The notes: generated by a model from the sequence alone, not told the origin. Positions 38,052-51,514 are shown, numbered from the stretch's first letter. The stretch is DNA of 64,000 nucleotides from Tragulus kanchil (GCA_022376925.1 JAIOJX010000004.1:120429123-120493122), one strand, 5' to 3'. Numbers and translations are program-made.

Positions 38052-40262
38052 ATGGTTTATAAATGATACTATTATTCAATTAAAAAGAAAATGGTTACCT
38101 CTTATTTTGCAACCTATATGCATTATGTCAAGAAACTAGTCAGTTGAGTTTCTAATCTGGTTTACTGGTTCTGTAGATTATGACAGTATTTGTCTTCAGA
38201 AAAAAAAAAGATTGTGAAGCTATAATGATCTTGAGCTTGGAAAATCATATTGATCCAGTAATTAAAGGAAAATTGACTTGATGTCCTCATTTTCATCATT
38301 TTCATTGGAAGCATTCCTAGTGGGAAGAGGTAGATCTGAAATCCATGTACATTCAGCAGAATTCAGTTTCATTTGACTTTCTTCTTTATTAACAAATGTC
38401 TTCTTCCTTCCGTTACAAATGGAAATGCTATGAGCAGAACTCGCATATGGTTCCTTAATTAGTTGAAAAAATTTCCAATTCAGCTATTCTATATACTTTT
38501 GCTTCCCAGAAGCTGAATTTATCATACTCAGATACGTTAAAGTGGTAGTACTGCCAAACATTCTCAGGCCACAGCAATCCTCAGACTGGGAATTCCTGTG
38601 AGATTTCTCATAGGAAAAATAGCAGTGGCATAGCCCTTGGTTTAGCTTCATGTGGCCACTTCAGCTGCTAACAAATCAGACTTCTGGCAGAATAATTTTT
38701 ATATGTTCAGCTGGGAGAAATATTTTTACATTAACTAAGTACTGTTATAAAGATAAGTCAATGCCAAAGAATGTTCAAACTACCATATAATTGTCCTCAT
38801 TTCACATGCTAGCAAAGTAATGTTCAAAATCCTTCAGGCTAGGCTTCATGAGCATGTGAACTGAAAAATTCCAGATGTACAGACTAAATTTAGAAAAGGC
38901 AGAGGAACCAGAGATCAAATTGCCAATATGAGTTGGATTAAAGAGAAAGCAAGGGAATTCTAGAAAAACATCTAATTCTGCTTCATTGACTACACTAAAG
39001 CCTTTGACTGTGTGGATCAAAACAAATTGTGGAAAACTCTCAAAGAGATGGGAATACCAAACTATTTGGGTCAAAATTCACATGGAATGATGAACTGGTT
39101 CAAACAATTGGGAAAGTAGTACATCAAGGCTGTATTTTGTCATCATTTAATTATTGAAATGGTTTATAAATGATACTATTATTCAATTAAAGAAAATGGT
39201 TACCTCTTATTTTGCAACCTATATGCATTATGTCAAGAAACTAGTCAGTTGAGTTTCTAATCTGGTTTACTGGTTCTGTAGATTATGACAGTATTTGTCT
39301 TCAGAAAAAAAAAAGATTGTGAAGCTATAATGATCTTGAGCTTGGAAAATCATATTGATCCAGTAATTAAAGGAAAATTGACTTGATGTCCTCATTTTCA
39401 TCATTTTCATTGGAAGCATTCCTAGTGGGAAGAGGTAGATCTGAAATCCATGTACATTCAGCAGAATTCAGTTTCATTTGACTTTCTTCTTTATTAACAA
39501 ATGTCTTCTTCCTTCCGTTACAAATGGAAATGCTATGAGCAGAACTCGCATATGGTTCCTTAATTAGTTGAAAAAATTTCCAATTCAGCTATTCTATATA
39601 CTTTTGCTTCCCAGAAGCTGAATTTATCATACTCAGATACGTTAAAGTGGTAGTACTGCCAAACATTCTCAGGCCACAGCAATCCTCAGACTGGGAATTC
39701 CTGTGAGATTTCTCATAGGAAAAATAGCAGTGGCATAGCCCTTGGTTTAGCTTCATGTGGCCACTTCAGCTGCTAACAAATCAGACTTCTGGCAGAATAA
39801 TTTTTATATGTTCAGCTGGGAGAAATATTTTTACATTAACTAAGTACTGTTATAAAGATAAGTCAATGCCAAAGAATGTTCAAACTACCATATAATTGTC
39901 CTCATTTCACATGCTAGCAAAGTAATGTTCAAAATCCTTCAGGCTAGGCTTCATGAGCATGTGAACTGAAAAATTCCAGATGTACAGACTAAATTTAGAA
40001 AAGGCAGAGGAACCAGAGATCAAATTGCCAATATGAGTTGGATTAAAGAGAAAGCAAGGGAATTCTAGAAAAACATCTAATTCTGCTTCATTGACTACAC
40101 TAAAGCCTTTGACTGTGTGGATCAAAACAAATTGTGGAAAACTCTCAAAGAGATGGGAATACCAAACTATTTGGGTCAAAATCACAGTTAGGACCAGACA
40201 TGGAATGATGAACTGGTTCAAACAATTGGGAAAGTAGTACATCAAGGCTGTATTTTGTCATC
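38052..40262. repeat. Tandem duplication D11, period about 1106 bp
   Basis: Copies are 38052-39144 and 39159-40262. Copy 1 lacks about 14 bases near 39080 that copy 2 has at about 40185-40199. An A-run differs near 38079/39188. The filler 39145-39158 resembles a shortened version of the true continuation after 40262. Confidence 0.95.
38761..39144 (+). mobile_element. BovB fragment (D11 copy 1)
   Basis: Starts at caatgccaaagaatgttc and includes aagcctttgactgtgtgg; truncated by the D11 junction. Confidence 0.88.
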
Positions 40263-41260
40263 TGCTGATTTAATTTATATTCAGAGTACATTATGCAAAA
40301 TGCCAAACTGGGTGAATCACAAGCTGGAATCAAGATTACCAGGAAAAATACCAAAAACCTCAGAAATGCAGATGATAACATTCTAATGGCAGAAAGTGAA
40401 CAGGAACTAAATAAAGAACCTCTTGATAAGGGCAAAAGAGGAAAGTGAAAAAACTGGCTTAAAAGTCTTTATTTGAAAAACTAAGATTATGGCATTCCAT
40501 CACTTCATAGAAAATAGAAGGGGAAAAAGTAGAAGCAATGACAGATTTTATTTTCTTGGACTCCAAAATCACTGCTGAGGCTGACTGCAGCCTTGAAATT
40601 AAACAATGCTTGTGCCTTGGAAGGAAAGCTATGACAAACCTAGATAGCATATTGAAAAGCATAGACATCACTTTGCTGACAAAGGTATATATTGTCAGAG
40701 CTATGGTTTCTCCAGTATCCTTGTTTGGATGTGAGAGTTGGAGCATAGAGAAGGCTGAGTGCTGAAGAATTGATGCTTTCAAACAGTGATGCTGGAAAAG
40801 ACTCTTAAAAAGTCCCTTGAAGAATAGGAGTGCCTACAATCACTTGGGGCGATGGTCTGGAGGGGTGGGAGGGGGGGAACTGGGTGGGTGAGGGTGAGGG
40901 TCCAGGGATATGCATATGAATGATCTGGGAACATACATGTCGGTGAACAACAAAACTCTGTAAAATCTTTAAAATAAAGAAGAAAAAAAAAAAGAAAGAA
41001 AAAAATAAATAAAACAAACAAAAAAAAGTCCCTTGGACAGCAAGGAATCAAACCAGTCAATCCTAAAACAAATCAACTCTGAATATTCATTAGAAGGACT
41101 GATGCTGAATTGAAGCTCCGATACTTTGGCTACCTGATGTGAAGAGCTGGCCTATTGGAAAATACCACTGGGGAAGGACAGGGAAGCCTGACACACTGCA
41201 GTCCATGGGGTCGCAAAGGGTCAGACATGACTTAGGAGCTGAACAAAATCAACAACAACA
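39866..41260 (+). mobile_element. BovB LINE, RT domain to 3' end, interrupted by L1
   Basis: Sense BovB from caatgccaaagaatgttc to the terminal tgaacaaaatcaacaacaac. Translation includes FIFLDSKITAEADCSLEIK, MTNLDSILKSIDITL and FGCESWSIEKAE. The catalytic block reads N-A-D-D instead of Y-A-D-D (about 40365-40376), and frames are broken. An L1 3' end sits inside it at 40820-41022. Confidence 0.92.
40820..41022 (+). mobile_element. L1 3' end nested in BovB (D12 copy 1)
   Basis: gaagaataggagtgcctaca to the A-rich tail, with gaacaacaaaactctgtaaa just before the tail, is the ruminant L1 3' end. Flanked by aaaaagtcccttg at 40807-40819 and 41023-41035, which is BovB sequence, so the L1 inserted after the BovB. 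Confidence 0.9.
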
Positions 41261-41901
41261 GAGGGAGGGAGTTTGAGGCTATTAATTTAACCAAAGAGAG
41301 AAATAGAATTTTGCTACTTGTAAATTTCTTTTTTTACCACTGATTTTCAATCTTTGTGTTTTATATATCCCACTGCTGCCCCTTTCATTCAGTGATAATT
41401 TCTGTACCAAAACTCCTTGTTAAATGCTGAAACTTCTTGCCTTTGTTGTGAGTATTCATGGTTTCAGGACCGAAAATTGCTAATGTTTTGTCCTCACCAG
41501 TCCTTCATTTAGTTCTTTGCAGTTTACATACCATTGACAGCACATTTGACAGGACCGGTTTTCAAATTGTTTAATTTTTTTTTCATCACTTCATAGAAAA
41601 TAGAAGGAAAGTAGAAGCAATGACAGATTTTATTTTCTTGGACTCCAAAATCACTGCTGAGGCTGACTGCAGCCTTGAAATTAAACAATGCTTGTGCCTT
41701 GGAAGGAAAGCTATGACAAACCTAGATAGCATATTGAAAAGCATAGACATCACTTTGCTGACAAAGGTATATATTGTCAGAGCTATGGTTTCTCCAGTAT
41801 CCTTGTTTGGATGTGAGAGTTGGAGCATAGAGAAGGCTGAGTGCTGAAGAATTGATGCTTTCAAACAGTGATGCTGGAAAAGACTCTTAAAAAGTCCCTT
41901 G

Positions 41902-42104
41902 AAGAATAGGAGTGCCTACAATCACTTGGGGCGATGGTCTGGAGGGGTGGGAGGGGGGGAACTGGGTGGGTGAGGGTGAGGGTCCAGGGATATGCATATG
42001 AATGATCTGGGAACATACATGTCGGTGAACAACAAAACTCTGTAAAATCTTTAAAATAAAGAAGAAAAAAAAAAAGAAAGAAAAAAATAAATAAAACAAA
42101 CAAA
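41902..42104 (+). mobile_element. L1 3' end nested in BovB (D12 copy 2)
   Basis: Identical second copy with the same target duplication; the surrounding BovB runs from 41584 to about 42345. Confidence 0.9.
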
Positions 42105-42769
42105 AAAAAGTCCCTTGGACAGCAAGGGAATCAAACCAGTCAATCCTAAAACAAATCAACTCTGAATATTCATTAGAAGGACTGATGCTGAATTGAAGCT
42201 CCGATACTTTGGCTACCTGATGTGAAGAGCTGGCCTATTGGAAAATACCACTGGGGAAGGACAGGGAAGCCTGACACACTGCAGTCCATGGGGTCGCAAA
42301 GGGTCAGACATGACTTAGGAGCTGAACAAAATCAACAACAACAGAGGGAGGGAGTTTGAGGCTATTAATTTAACCAAAGAGAGAAATAGAATTTTGCTAC
42401 TTGTAAATTTCTTTTTTTACCACTGATTTTCAATCTTTGTGTTTTATATATCCCACTGCTGCCCCTTTCATTCAGTGATAATTTCTGTACCAAAACTCCT
42501 TGTTAAATGCTGAAACTTCTTGCGTCTTTGTTGTGAGTATTCATGGTTTCAGGACCGTACAAATTGCTAATGTTTTGTCCTCACCAGTCCTTCATTTAGT
42601 TCTTTGCAGTTTACATACCATTGACAGCACATTTGACAGCTTCTTATAATGACTCTAAAGTAGAGTTGCATTTTCTACTATTTTATTTTATTTTTTAATG
42701 TATGGATATAAATTTTTAGAAATGTGTGTGTTTTCATTTGAATGTCCTCCTTGAAGCATTTAAAAAAAT

Positions 42770-43165
42770 TTTTTTTTAAACTTATTGGAGTATAGTTGAT
42801 TTACCATGTTATGTTAAATTCAAGTAGACAGCAAAGTGAATCTGTTATATATATACATATATAGACTCTATAAAATTCTTTTCCATACAGACCATTATAG
42901 AATATTGAGTAGAGTTCACTGTGCTATACAGTAGTACGTATTAGTTATCTGTTTTATATGTAGTGGTGTGTATGGGTTAATCTCAATTTCCCAGTATATT
43001 CCTCCCTCCTTTATCCTCAGTGACCTTAAATTTATTTTCTACATCTGTAATTTTATTTCTGTTCCATAGATTAGTGTATTTTCAGATTTTTTTTAATATA
43101 TAAGGACATCATATGATATTTGCCTTTTGCTGACTTCACTCAGAATGTCAGTTATTCACATTTTG
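42770..43165 (-). mobile_element. L1 3' end, antisense
   Basis: Plus strand starts aacttattggagtatagttg and contains cactgtgctatacagtagta and gatatttgcct, the reverse of the L1 3' terminal part. Decayed. Confidence 0.85.
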
Positions 43166-43279
43166 CTATATTGTATTCATGTCTCTTTTTTACTTATTTA
43201 TTTATTTATTGGCTTTTCTGGTTTTCTTTCTCATATCTCTTATATGTCATAACACATAAATACACTATTAAGCATTTTT

Positions 43280-43350
43280 TAAAGCTTTTATTTTGCTTTT
43301 AACTTTTACAGAGTTTTGTTGTTTACAGAAATGTATGTTCCCAGATTAGT
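43280..43350 (-). mobile_element. 71-bp antisense L1 micro-insertion with 15-bp target-site duplication
   Basis: Reverse of the last part of the ruminant L1 3' end (acagagttttgttgtttaca, atgtatgttcccagat), with its A tail read as T-rich sequence at the left. Flanked by the perfect repeat ctattaagcattttt at 43265-43279 and 43351-43365. Confidence 0.9.
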
Positions 43351-43365
43351 CTATTAAGCATTTTT

Positions 43366-44101
43366 ATAGGGAAAATCTTGTCACTAAGATTCACTAATCT
43401 GACAAGACCCCACAATGAACAAAAATCACCGCATGGACTTGCATTTGATTGGTTAGATCACCAAGATCTATTTGTAATGAGCCTTGAAGAATTCAGAATG
43501 AATCAGCAGACATAGTCACCATGGGAGAAATGTCCAGAAGGAGCTCTGATTGTGAGAGGATTCCTGGCAGACAGGAACAAAATGTGCAGAGGCCTAGAGG
43601 TGGCTATGTGAGGAGGATATTGAAGTGTCTAGTTTGAATGAAGTAAAAACCACCTTGCTAGGCAAGCTGTGAAAATTGGGTTATGGTCCACCTAAGAATA
43701 GTTTTCAGTGCTGGAGTGATGAGATTTTTGCATTAGGGAAAAGATTTCTTTGCATAGTTTAGCAATGGAAGGTAGTCATTGACACTGTCTTTTAAAAAAG
43801 GAAATCATAATAGTACATAAAATATGGTATACTCCTATCTGAGATTGTAAGGGTCCAAGAGCAAACAGATTACTTCATAAATGCATACTGATAGAATCAT
43901 TAGCACAAACATATTAACGGGACATGAATCTCAGTCTTTTAAGTAGCTAGGGACACTTGGATCAATAAAATTGCTGGAAATAACATTTTTTATATAGAAG
44001 TAGAATCCAGATGGACTTCAGAGTTAAGGTGTCATGAGTTGAGTCTCACGGAATCGAGGTTTTATTCATTTAAAGTGTATTTATTGAATCTTTGTTGTAT
44101 G
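43366..44101. other. Intronic, no feature seen
   Basis: No gene or repeat recognised. Confidence 0.6.
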
Positions 44102-44574
44102 ACATCACTTTGCCGACAAAAGTCCATATAGTCAAAGCTATGGTTTTTCCAGTAGTCATTTATGGATGTGAGTTGGACCGTAAAGAAGGCTGAGCATGGA
44201 AGAATTGATGCCTTTGAACTGTGGTGTTGGAAAAGACTCTTAAGAGTCCCTTGGACTGCAAGGAGATCAAACCAGTCAATCCTAAAGGAAATTAACCCTG
44301 AATATTCATTGGAAGGAATGATACTGAAGTTGAAGCTCCAATACTTTGGCCACCTGATGGAAAGAGATGACTCACTGCAAAAGACCCTGGTGCTGGGAAA
44401 AATAGAAGGCAAAAGGAGAAGGGAATGATAGAAGACAAGATGGTTGAATGGCATCACTGAGTCATGGACATGAGTTTGAGCAAGCTCTGGGAGATGGTGA
44501 AGGACAGGGAAGCCTGAAGTGCCACTGTTCATGGGGTCACAAAGATCAGACAGGACTCAGCGACTGAACTGAAC
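44102..44574 (+). mobile_element. BovB LINE 3' end
   Basis: Sense BovB 3' portion. A relatively long open frame (44162-44428) reads RIDAFELWCWKRLLRVPWTA and LQYFGHLMERDDSLQKTL; the terminal part reads ggactcagcgactgaactga. 5'-truncated and without an RT domain, so inactive. Confidence 0.93.
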
Positions 44575-46430
44575 TGGAGTGAACTGCTATGTGACAGGCC
44601 TGGTACTGGATGTTTTGCATACAAAGGGAGCAAGTATATATGGTATCTTCTCTCATCATGGTTCTTGTAGTACAGAGTGGGTGAGGGAGGATCATGACCA
44701 AGTAACAAGATTCATTGAGAGCAGTCAATTATTATAAAAATTTTAAAATCCTCAGAAAGGAATTGTAAATGTCTACTAAAAGCTTTTAAGTCTTGGCTGG
44801 GTTCATATGGATGTGGCTGGAGAGAAAAAAAAAATAATATCTAGGAAGAGACCTGAAGAATGAATAGAAGTAAGATAGTGAAATAAACAGCCTAGGAAAA
44901 AGCACTGAGTGAAAAAGTTAGCCAGGATTCAGGAAGAGACAGGAGGAAAGTGTGACTAGAGCACAGAGTTAAATGAAACAGATCTGGATGAGACTGAAGA
45001 GACTTGGGTGCGTGGCACCCCAAGGCCTACTTAACCATCTTATATTTTAGTTAAATGCTACAAAATTCTAGTAATAATTTGAAGCAGAAGACTGGTACAA
45101 TTACAATTAATTTTTTAAAAAGTGTTCAATCAGCAATGTACATAATGGATTAAAGGATAGCAGAAATAAATGTCATAGTATTCTTTGTCACTAGGTAAAT
45201 GAACCAGTGACAACTTGCAGAGACAAATTTAGCAGGTAAAAATATTCAATGGGATAGAAAAAAGCCATTCCACATTGAATAAATATAGTCACGTAAAAGG
45301 CTGAATGATTCAAATGGAAGAATTGATGCCTTTGAACTGTGGTGTTGGAAAAGACTCTTAAGAGTCCCTTGGACTGCAAGGAGATCAAACCAGTCAATCC
45401 TAAAGGAAATTAACCCTGAATATTCATTGGAAGGAATGATACTGAAGTTGAAGCTCCAATACTTTGGCCACCTGATGGAAAGAGATGACTCACTGCAAAA
45501 GACCCTGGTGCTGGGAAAAATAGAAGGCAAAAGGAGAAGGGAATGATAGAAGACAAGATGGTTGAATGGCATCACTGAGTCATGGACATGAGTTTGAGCA
45601 AGCTCTGGGAGATGGTGAAGGACAGGGAAGCCTGAAGTGCCACTGTTCATGGGGTCACAAAGATCAGACAGGACTCAGCGACTGAACTGAACTGGAGTGA
45701 ACTGCTATGTGACAGGCCTGGTACTGGATGTTTTGCATACAAAGGGAGCAAGTATATATGGTATCTTCTCTCATCATGGTTCTTGTAGTACAGAGTGGGT
45801 GAGGGAGGATCATGACCAAGTAACAAGATTCATTGAGAGCAGTCAATTATTATAAAAATTTTAAAATCCTCAGAAAGGAATTGTAAATGTCTACTAAAAG
45901 CTTTTAAGTCTTGGCTGGGTTCATATGGATGTGGCTGGAGAGAAAAAAAAAATAATATCTAGGAAGAGACCTGAAGAATGAATAGAAGTAAGATAGTGAA
46001 ATAAACAGCCTAGGAAAAAGCACTGAGTGAAAAAGTTAGCCAGGATTCAGGAAGAGACAGGAGGAAAGTGTGACTAGAGCACAGAGTTAAATGAAACAGA
46101 TCTGGATGAGACTGAAGAGACTTGGGTGCGTGGCACCCCAAGGCCTACTTAACCATCTTATATTTTAGTTAAATGCTACAAAATTCTAGTAATAATTTGA
46201 AGCAGAAGACTGGTACAATTACAATTAATTTTTTAAAAAGTGTTCAATCAGCAATGTACATAATGGATTAAAGGATAGCAGAAATAAATGTCATAGTATT
46301 CTTTGTCACTAGGTAAATGAACCAGTGACAACTTGCAGAGACAAATTTAGCAGGTAAAAATATTCAATGGGATAGAAACTCTAAACAGGCCATTCCACAT
46401 TGAATAAATATAGTCAGGTAAAATGCTGAG
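44196..46430. repeat. Tandem duplication D13, period 1118 bp
   Basis: Copies are 44196-45305 and 45314-46430. The last 50 bp of copy 1 (45260-45305) is the true continuation with a deletion and two substitutions compared with 46375-46430. The BovB 3' end is repeated at 45314-45692. Confidence 0.95.
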
Positions 46431-48434
46431 CTGCTGTCAGAAGAAGATCCAACAGTTCAGTGACCTCAAGCACTATATCATTTTGCTAATAAACTCTGTG
46501 AGACAAGAAGCCAGGTCAGTGGAAGACCTTGCTCCAGTGATCATTTTCAGAACTGATTCTTCCAAGTTGTCCCTTCACTGTCACCTAGACAGTATTTCCC
46601 CACATTTCCTATGAATCTTCATTACCTGGAGAGCTTGTTGAAACAGATTCGTGGGTCCCACTTCCAGAGTTGCTGATTCAGTAGGCATTGGGTGAGGCCA
46701 GAGAAGTTTTATTTCCAGCAATGTCTCAGGTGCTGCTCCTGGTTTAGAGACTGCCATTCCAGAACCTCTTCCCTAGAGTATTATTCTTGTCTGCATACTT
46801 AAAGCTATGCCTTGAACATGTCTGTTCAAGAGAGAAAGAGAGAGAAACACCTGACTTCTACTCAAATTCCACTGATGAGAACTTCCAATTGATGAGAATT
46901 TCTCAAGGAACCTGAGAAATATAGTCTAGTTGGGCAGCTCTGTGATCAACTGACAACTCTGCACAATATGGAAGAGGCAGAGGATAGATTTTGGTGTGAA
47001 TTGGTGTTCTCTATCACAGATACTTGAGTGAAAATGAGGAGTCAGAAAAATATTTGGGATTTTCCAGGAAACATGCATTTTGGATGGGTTATGGAGTACC
47101 TGAAAAATAATAGTAGATCCAAGCCCTGAAGCCATTTGTACTTGTTTGGTAATTAATGGAGAGTCATTGAGATTTTGAATATAAACTGACTCTGTAAGAA
47201 GACAGATGATAAAAAATGGGGGGAAATATATGAAACAAGAGATGATAAAAGGATAAAATGGAAATAATTTACATCTTCCATTAAGCCATCTGTTAGTAAA
47301 CTTGGAATGTGTTGTCTAGAATGGTTCTTACACACTGTGTCTTATCAGTTATGGATTAAAGGATAGCAGAAATAAATGTCATAGTATTCTTTGTCACTAG
47401 GTAAATGAACCAGTGACAACTTGCAGAGACAAATTTAGCAGGTAAAAATATTCAATGGGATAGAAACTCTAAACAGGCCATTCCACATTGAATAAATATA
47501 GTCAGGTAAAATGCTGAGCTGCTGTCAGAAGAAGATCCAACAGTTCAGTGACCTCAAGCACTATATCATTTTGCTAATAAACTCTGTGAGACAAGAAGCC
47601 AGGTCAGTGGAAGACCTTGCTCCAGTGATCATTTTCAGAACTGATTCTTCCAAGTTGTCCCTTCACTGTCACCTAGACAGTATTTCCCCACATTTCCTAT
47701 GAATCTTCATTACCTGGAGAGCTTGTTGAAACAGATTCGTGGGTCCCACTTCCAGAGTTGCTGATTCAGTAGGCATTGGGTGAGGCCAGAGAAGTTTTAT
47801 TTCCAGCAATGTCTCAGGTGCTGCTCCTGGTTTAGAGACTGCCATTCCAGAACCTCTTCCCTAGAGTATTATTCTTGTCTGCATACTTAAAGCTATGCCT
47901 TGAACATGTCTGTTCAAGAGAGAAAGAGAGAGAAACACCTGACTTCTACTCAAATTCCACTGATGAGAACTTCCAATTGATGAGAATTTCTCAAGGAACC
48001 TGAGAAATATAGTCTAGTTGGGCAGCTCTGTGATCAACTGACAACTCTGCACAATATGGAAGAGGCAGAGGATAGATTTTGGTGTGAATTGGTGTTCTCT
48101 ATCACAGATACTTGAGTGAAAATGAGGAGTCAGAAAAATATTTGGGATTTTCCAGGAAACATGCATTTTGGATGGGTTATGGAGTACCTGAAAAATAATA
48201 GTAGATCCAAGCCCTGAAGCCATTTGTACTTGTTTGGTAATTAATGGAGAGTCATTGAGATTTTGAATATAAACTGACTCTGTAAGAAGACAGATGATAA
48301 AAAATGGGGGGAAATATATGAAACAAGAGATGATAAAAGGATAAAATGGAAATAATTTACATCTTCCATTAAGCCATCTGTTAGTAAACTTGGAATGTGT
48401 TGTCTAGAATGGTTCTTACACACTGTGTCTTATC
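46263..48434. repeat. Tandem duplication D14, period 1088 bp
   Basis: Copies are 46263-47346 and 47351-48434, 4 bp apart and virtually identical. Chained to D13 so that 46263-46430 exists three times (from about 45145, 46263 and 47351). No element recognised inside. Confidence 0.95.
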
Positions 48435-48888
48435 TACCAGGGGTAATAAAATATCTTTAAATGAAACCATTGTGGAATACATGCTCTTATTACCAAAGAG
48501 ATTCTTGCTAAAAATCTATCATATCAAAAACTTAGGTACCAATAATTTTATCTCCCCTTTCTTTTTAGTTGTGGTCTGATCATTCATACTGAATAACCAA
48601 TTTGGATTTTTCTCTATTATTTTCAATGAAAAGAAATATATAAAACAGAATTGCACTATGTGTGTTAAAATAGTATTCACTAGTCTCTATCTTGAAGTCA
48701 TAATTTTTTTCTTTCTGTCTGAAGAATGTACAAAATGAAATAAGACCTCATAAATTTAGAGCTGAGTGTACTGATAGTGTGAACTTGAAACACAGCTTTA
48801 GAACTTTTGATATGCAAACAAAGCAAGTATAAACCACTTTAATGCAAACTATTTTCAACTTTTTGGGAATATACCAATATTTTACTTA
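48435..48888. other. Intronic, no feature seen
   Basis: AT-rich, nothing recognised. Confidence 0.6.
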
Positions 48889-48906
48889 AAAGATACTTTA
48901 AAAAAA

Positions 48907-49168
48907 TTTTTTTTCATCTATCTTTATTCTTTGGCCTGTGTGGGCCTCCCATTGCAGTGGCTTCTCTTGTTGCAGAGCACCGGCTCTTGGTGCATGTGCT
49001 CCAGGCGCACATGCTCCTGGGCTCACTTGCTCCAGAGTGCTGGCTTGCAATTGGACATACCGGTCCAGCTACTCCATGGCACGTGGGATCTTCCCAGGCC
49101 AGGGATAGAGCCAGTGCCTCCTGCACTGCAAAGAGGACTCTTTACCCACTGGACCACCAGGGAAGCCT
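48907..49168 (-). mobile_element. CHR-like SINE, antisense
   Basis: Left end T-rich tail (aaaattttttttcatctatc), right end tRNA-like head (actggaccaccagggaagcc). The internal region has an extra cgcacatgctcctggg block. Short duplication aaagatac at about 48890 and 49171. Confidence 0.88.
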
Positions 49169-51313
49169 GAAAGATACATTTTTATTTGAATTATACAATA
49201 TTTACCAAGAATAAAATATAATATGAATCTTGTGTTTATTATTATGCTATTGCTAACAATAACAAAATACAGCAACACAAATTTTACTTAGGTTGTATCT
49301 TATTTTATCAATTGAATATATAATGATAGGATAATGAGCATTATCAAGTCATAATATAAACCATAATATAATTCAGATGATAGCATAAGATAGATGATTA
49401 TGTTCTACCTTCATTACTTTGGCTTTGCCAAGTGAAATTATCTTAGAATAGTATATTCATTTTAAAAGATTTCTTGCTATCCTACTTTACCCAGTTATTA
49501 TTAAAATTAAGGAACTAAAATTTGAGTTATTTGAGCAATTGGGGAAAAATTAGTATTGAAGTACCTAGCATTAACATATTTAATGAAAAATGATCTTCAA
49601 CTTTAGTACTGTAGTTTTTGTTAAGTGAAAATTAAAGTGGATCTATGATGTATATTACATGACAAAAAAGATTCAACTTTTATCCCAAGGAGACCATAAA
49701 ATACTCAATTTCACTTTAAAGACATGATTTCTTCTTTCATTTCCCAGTGATGAGACGATCGTTAAAGCATCAAATTATTTTTTGTTTATTAACAGAAATA
49801 TCTCACTTACTTGGAGCTCAATTTAATAGTAATCATGACTCCCTGAGTTAAGCTCCACCCCTGAATTTAGTAGAAAAGCAACACATTAGAAGTAGATGAA
49901 GCATTGCTAAAAGTAGGTGCATGGGGAGAAATAGGGGGAAAAAATCTATAAGCAAGTACAGGAATAACAAAATGATAAAAACCCACATTTAGCCCTGTGG
50001 CACAATGCAGTGTAGGACCACAGCTCGCCTGTCTGTCAGAGAAGCTTTCAACTGATTTAGATCAGGCTCTAAAGGTAGGACTCCCATCCAGCATCTGGGA
50101 TCCACCAAACTTGGATCCATTTATAAATATGCATCCTAGGCCCAGTGTGGGCCTCCCATTGCAGTGGTTTTGTCGCCCCCATGCCCCCCTGGGCTCACTT
50201 GCTCCAGAGTGCTGGCTTGCAATTGGACATACCGGTCCAGCTACTCCATGGCACGTGGGATCTTCCCAGGCCAGGGATAGAGCCAGTGCCTCCTGCACTG
50301 CAAAGAGGACTCTTTACCCACTGGACCACCAGGGAAGCCTGAAAGATACATTTTTATTTGAATTATACAATATTTACCAAGAATAAAATATAATATGAAT
50401 CTTGTGTTTATTATTATGCTATTGCTAACAATAACAAAATACAGCAACACAAATTTTACTTAGGTTGTATCTTATTTTATCAATTGAATATATAATGATA
50501 GGATAATGAGCATTATCAAGTCATAATATAAACCATAATATAATTCAGATGATAGCATAAGATAGATGATTATGTTCTACCTTCATTACTTTGGCTTTGC
50601 CAAGTGAAATTATCTTAGAATAGTATATTCATTTTAAAAGATTTCTTGCTATCCTACTTTACCCAGTTATTATTAAAATTAAGGAACTAAAATTTGAGTT
50701 ATTTGAGCAATTGGGGAAAAATTAGTATTGAAGTACCTAGCATTAACATATTTAATGAAAAATGATCTTCAACTTTAGTACTGTAGTTTTTGTTAAGTGA
50801 AAATTAAAGTGGATCTATGATGTATATTACATGACAAAAAAGATTCAACTTTTATCCCAAGGAGACCATAAAATACTCAATTTCACTTTAAAGACATGAT
50901 TTCTTCTTTCATTTCCCAGTGATGAGACGATCGTTAAAGCATCAAATTATTTTTTGTTTATTAACAGAAATATCTCACTTACTTGGAGCTCAATTTAATA
51001 GTAATCATGACTCCCTGAGTTAAGCTCCACCCCTGAATTTAGTAGAAAAGCAACACATTAGAAGTAGATGAAGCATTGCTAAAAGTAGGTGCATGGGGAG
51101 AAATAGGGGGAAAAAATCTATAAGCAAGTACAGGAATAACAAAATGATAAAAACCCACATTTAGCCCTGTGGCACAATGCAGTGTAGGACCACAGCTCGC
51201 CTGTCTGTCAGAGAAGCTTTCAACTGATTTAGATCAGGCTCTAAAGGTAGGACTCCCATCCAGCATCTGGGATCCACCAAACTTGGATCCATTTATAAAA
51301 TATGCATCCCTAG
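48938..51313. repeat. Tandem duplication D15, period 1172-1207 bp
   Basis: Copies are 48938-50139 and 50145-51313. Copy 2 of the SINE lacks about 35 bases (50168-50192 region) and is rearranged there, whereas the remaining kilobase is identical. Copy 1's right end (atgcatcctag) is a shortened version of 51302-51313. Confidence 0.93.
50145..50340 (-). mobile_element. Partial CHR-like SINE (D15 copy 2)
   Basis: Duplicate of the 48907 element starting inside the body at the junction, with an altered segment near 50168-50190. Confidence 0.85.
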
Positions 51314-51514
51314 TGGCTCAGATGGTAAAGAATCCCCCTGCAATTCAGGACCCCTGGGTTCAATCTCTAGGCTGAGAAGATGCCCTGGAGAAGGAAATGG
51401 ATACCCACTCCAGTATTCTTGCCTGGAAAATTCCATGGACAGAAGAACTTGGCAAGCTACCAACTATGGAGATGCAAAGAGTTGAACACGACTGAGCGAC
51501 TAACACACACACCT
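51306..51514 (+). mobile_element. Bov-tA SINE
   Basis: tccctagtggctcagatggt to cgactgagcgactaacacac, a sense Bov-tA. Imperfect flanking repeat tataaaatatg (51294) / tataaaatgta (51515). Confidence 0.9.

Larger units (their letters stand above)
40498..42639. repeat. Tandem duplication D12, period 1082-1087 bp
   Basis: Copies are 40498-41552 and 41584-42639, with 31 bp of filler. Differences are run-length changes: gaaggggaaaaag versus gaaggaaag, gcaagg versus gcaaggg, and small indels near 41443/42524 and 41475/42557. Confidence 0.95.

Noticed and set aside
39866..41260. Active BovB retrotransposon
   Set aside because: The catalytic motif is altered, frames are broken, an L1 end is inserted and the 5' part is missing.
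44162..44428. 88-codon frame as a gene
   Set aside because: It encodes the C-terminal part of the BovB protein and ends with the element's 3' region; a transposon fragment.
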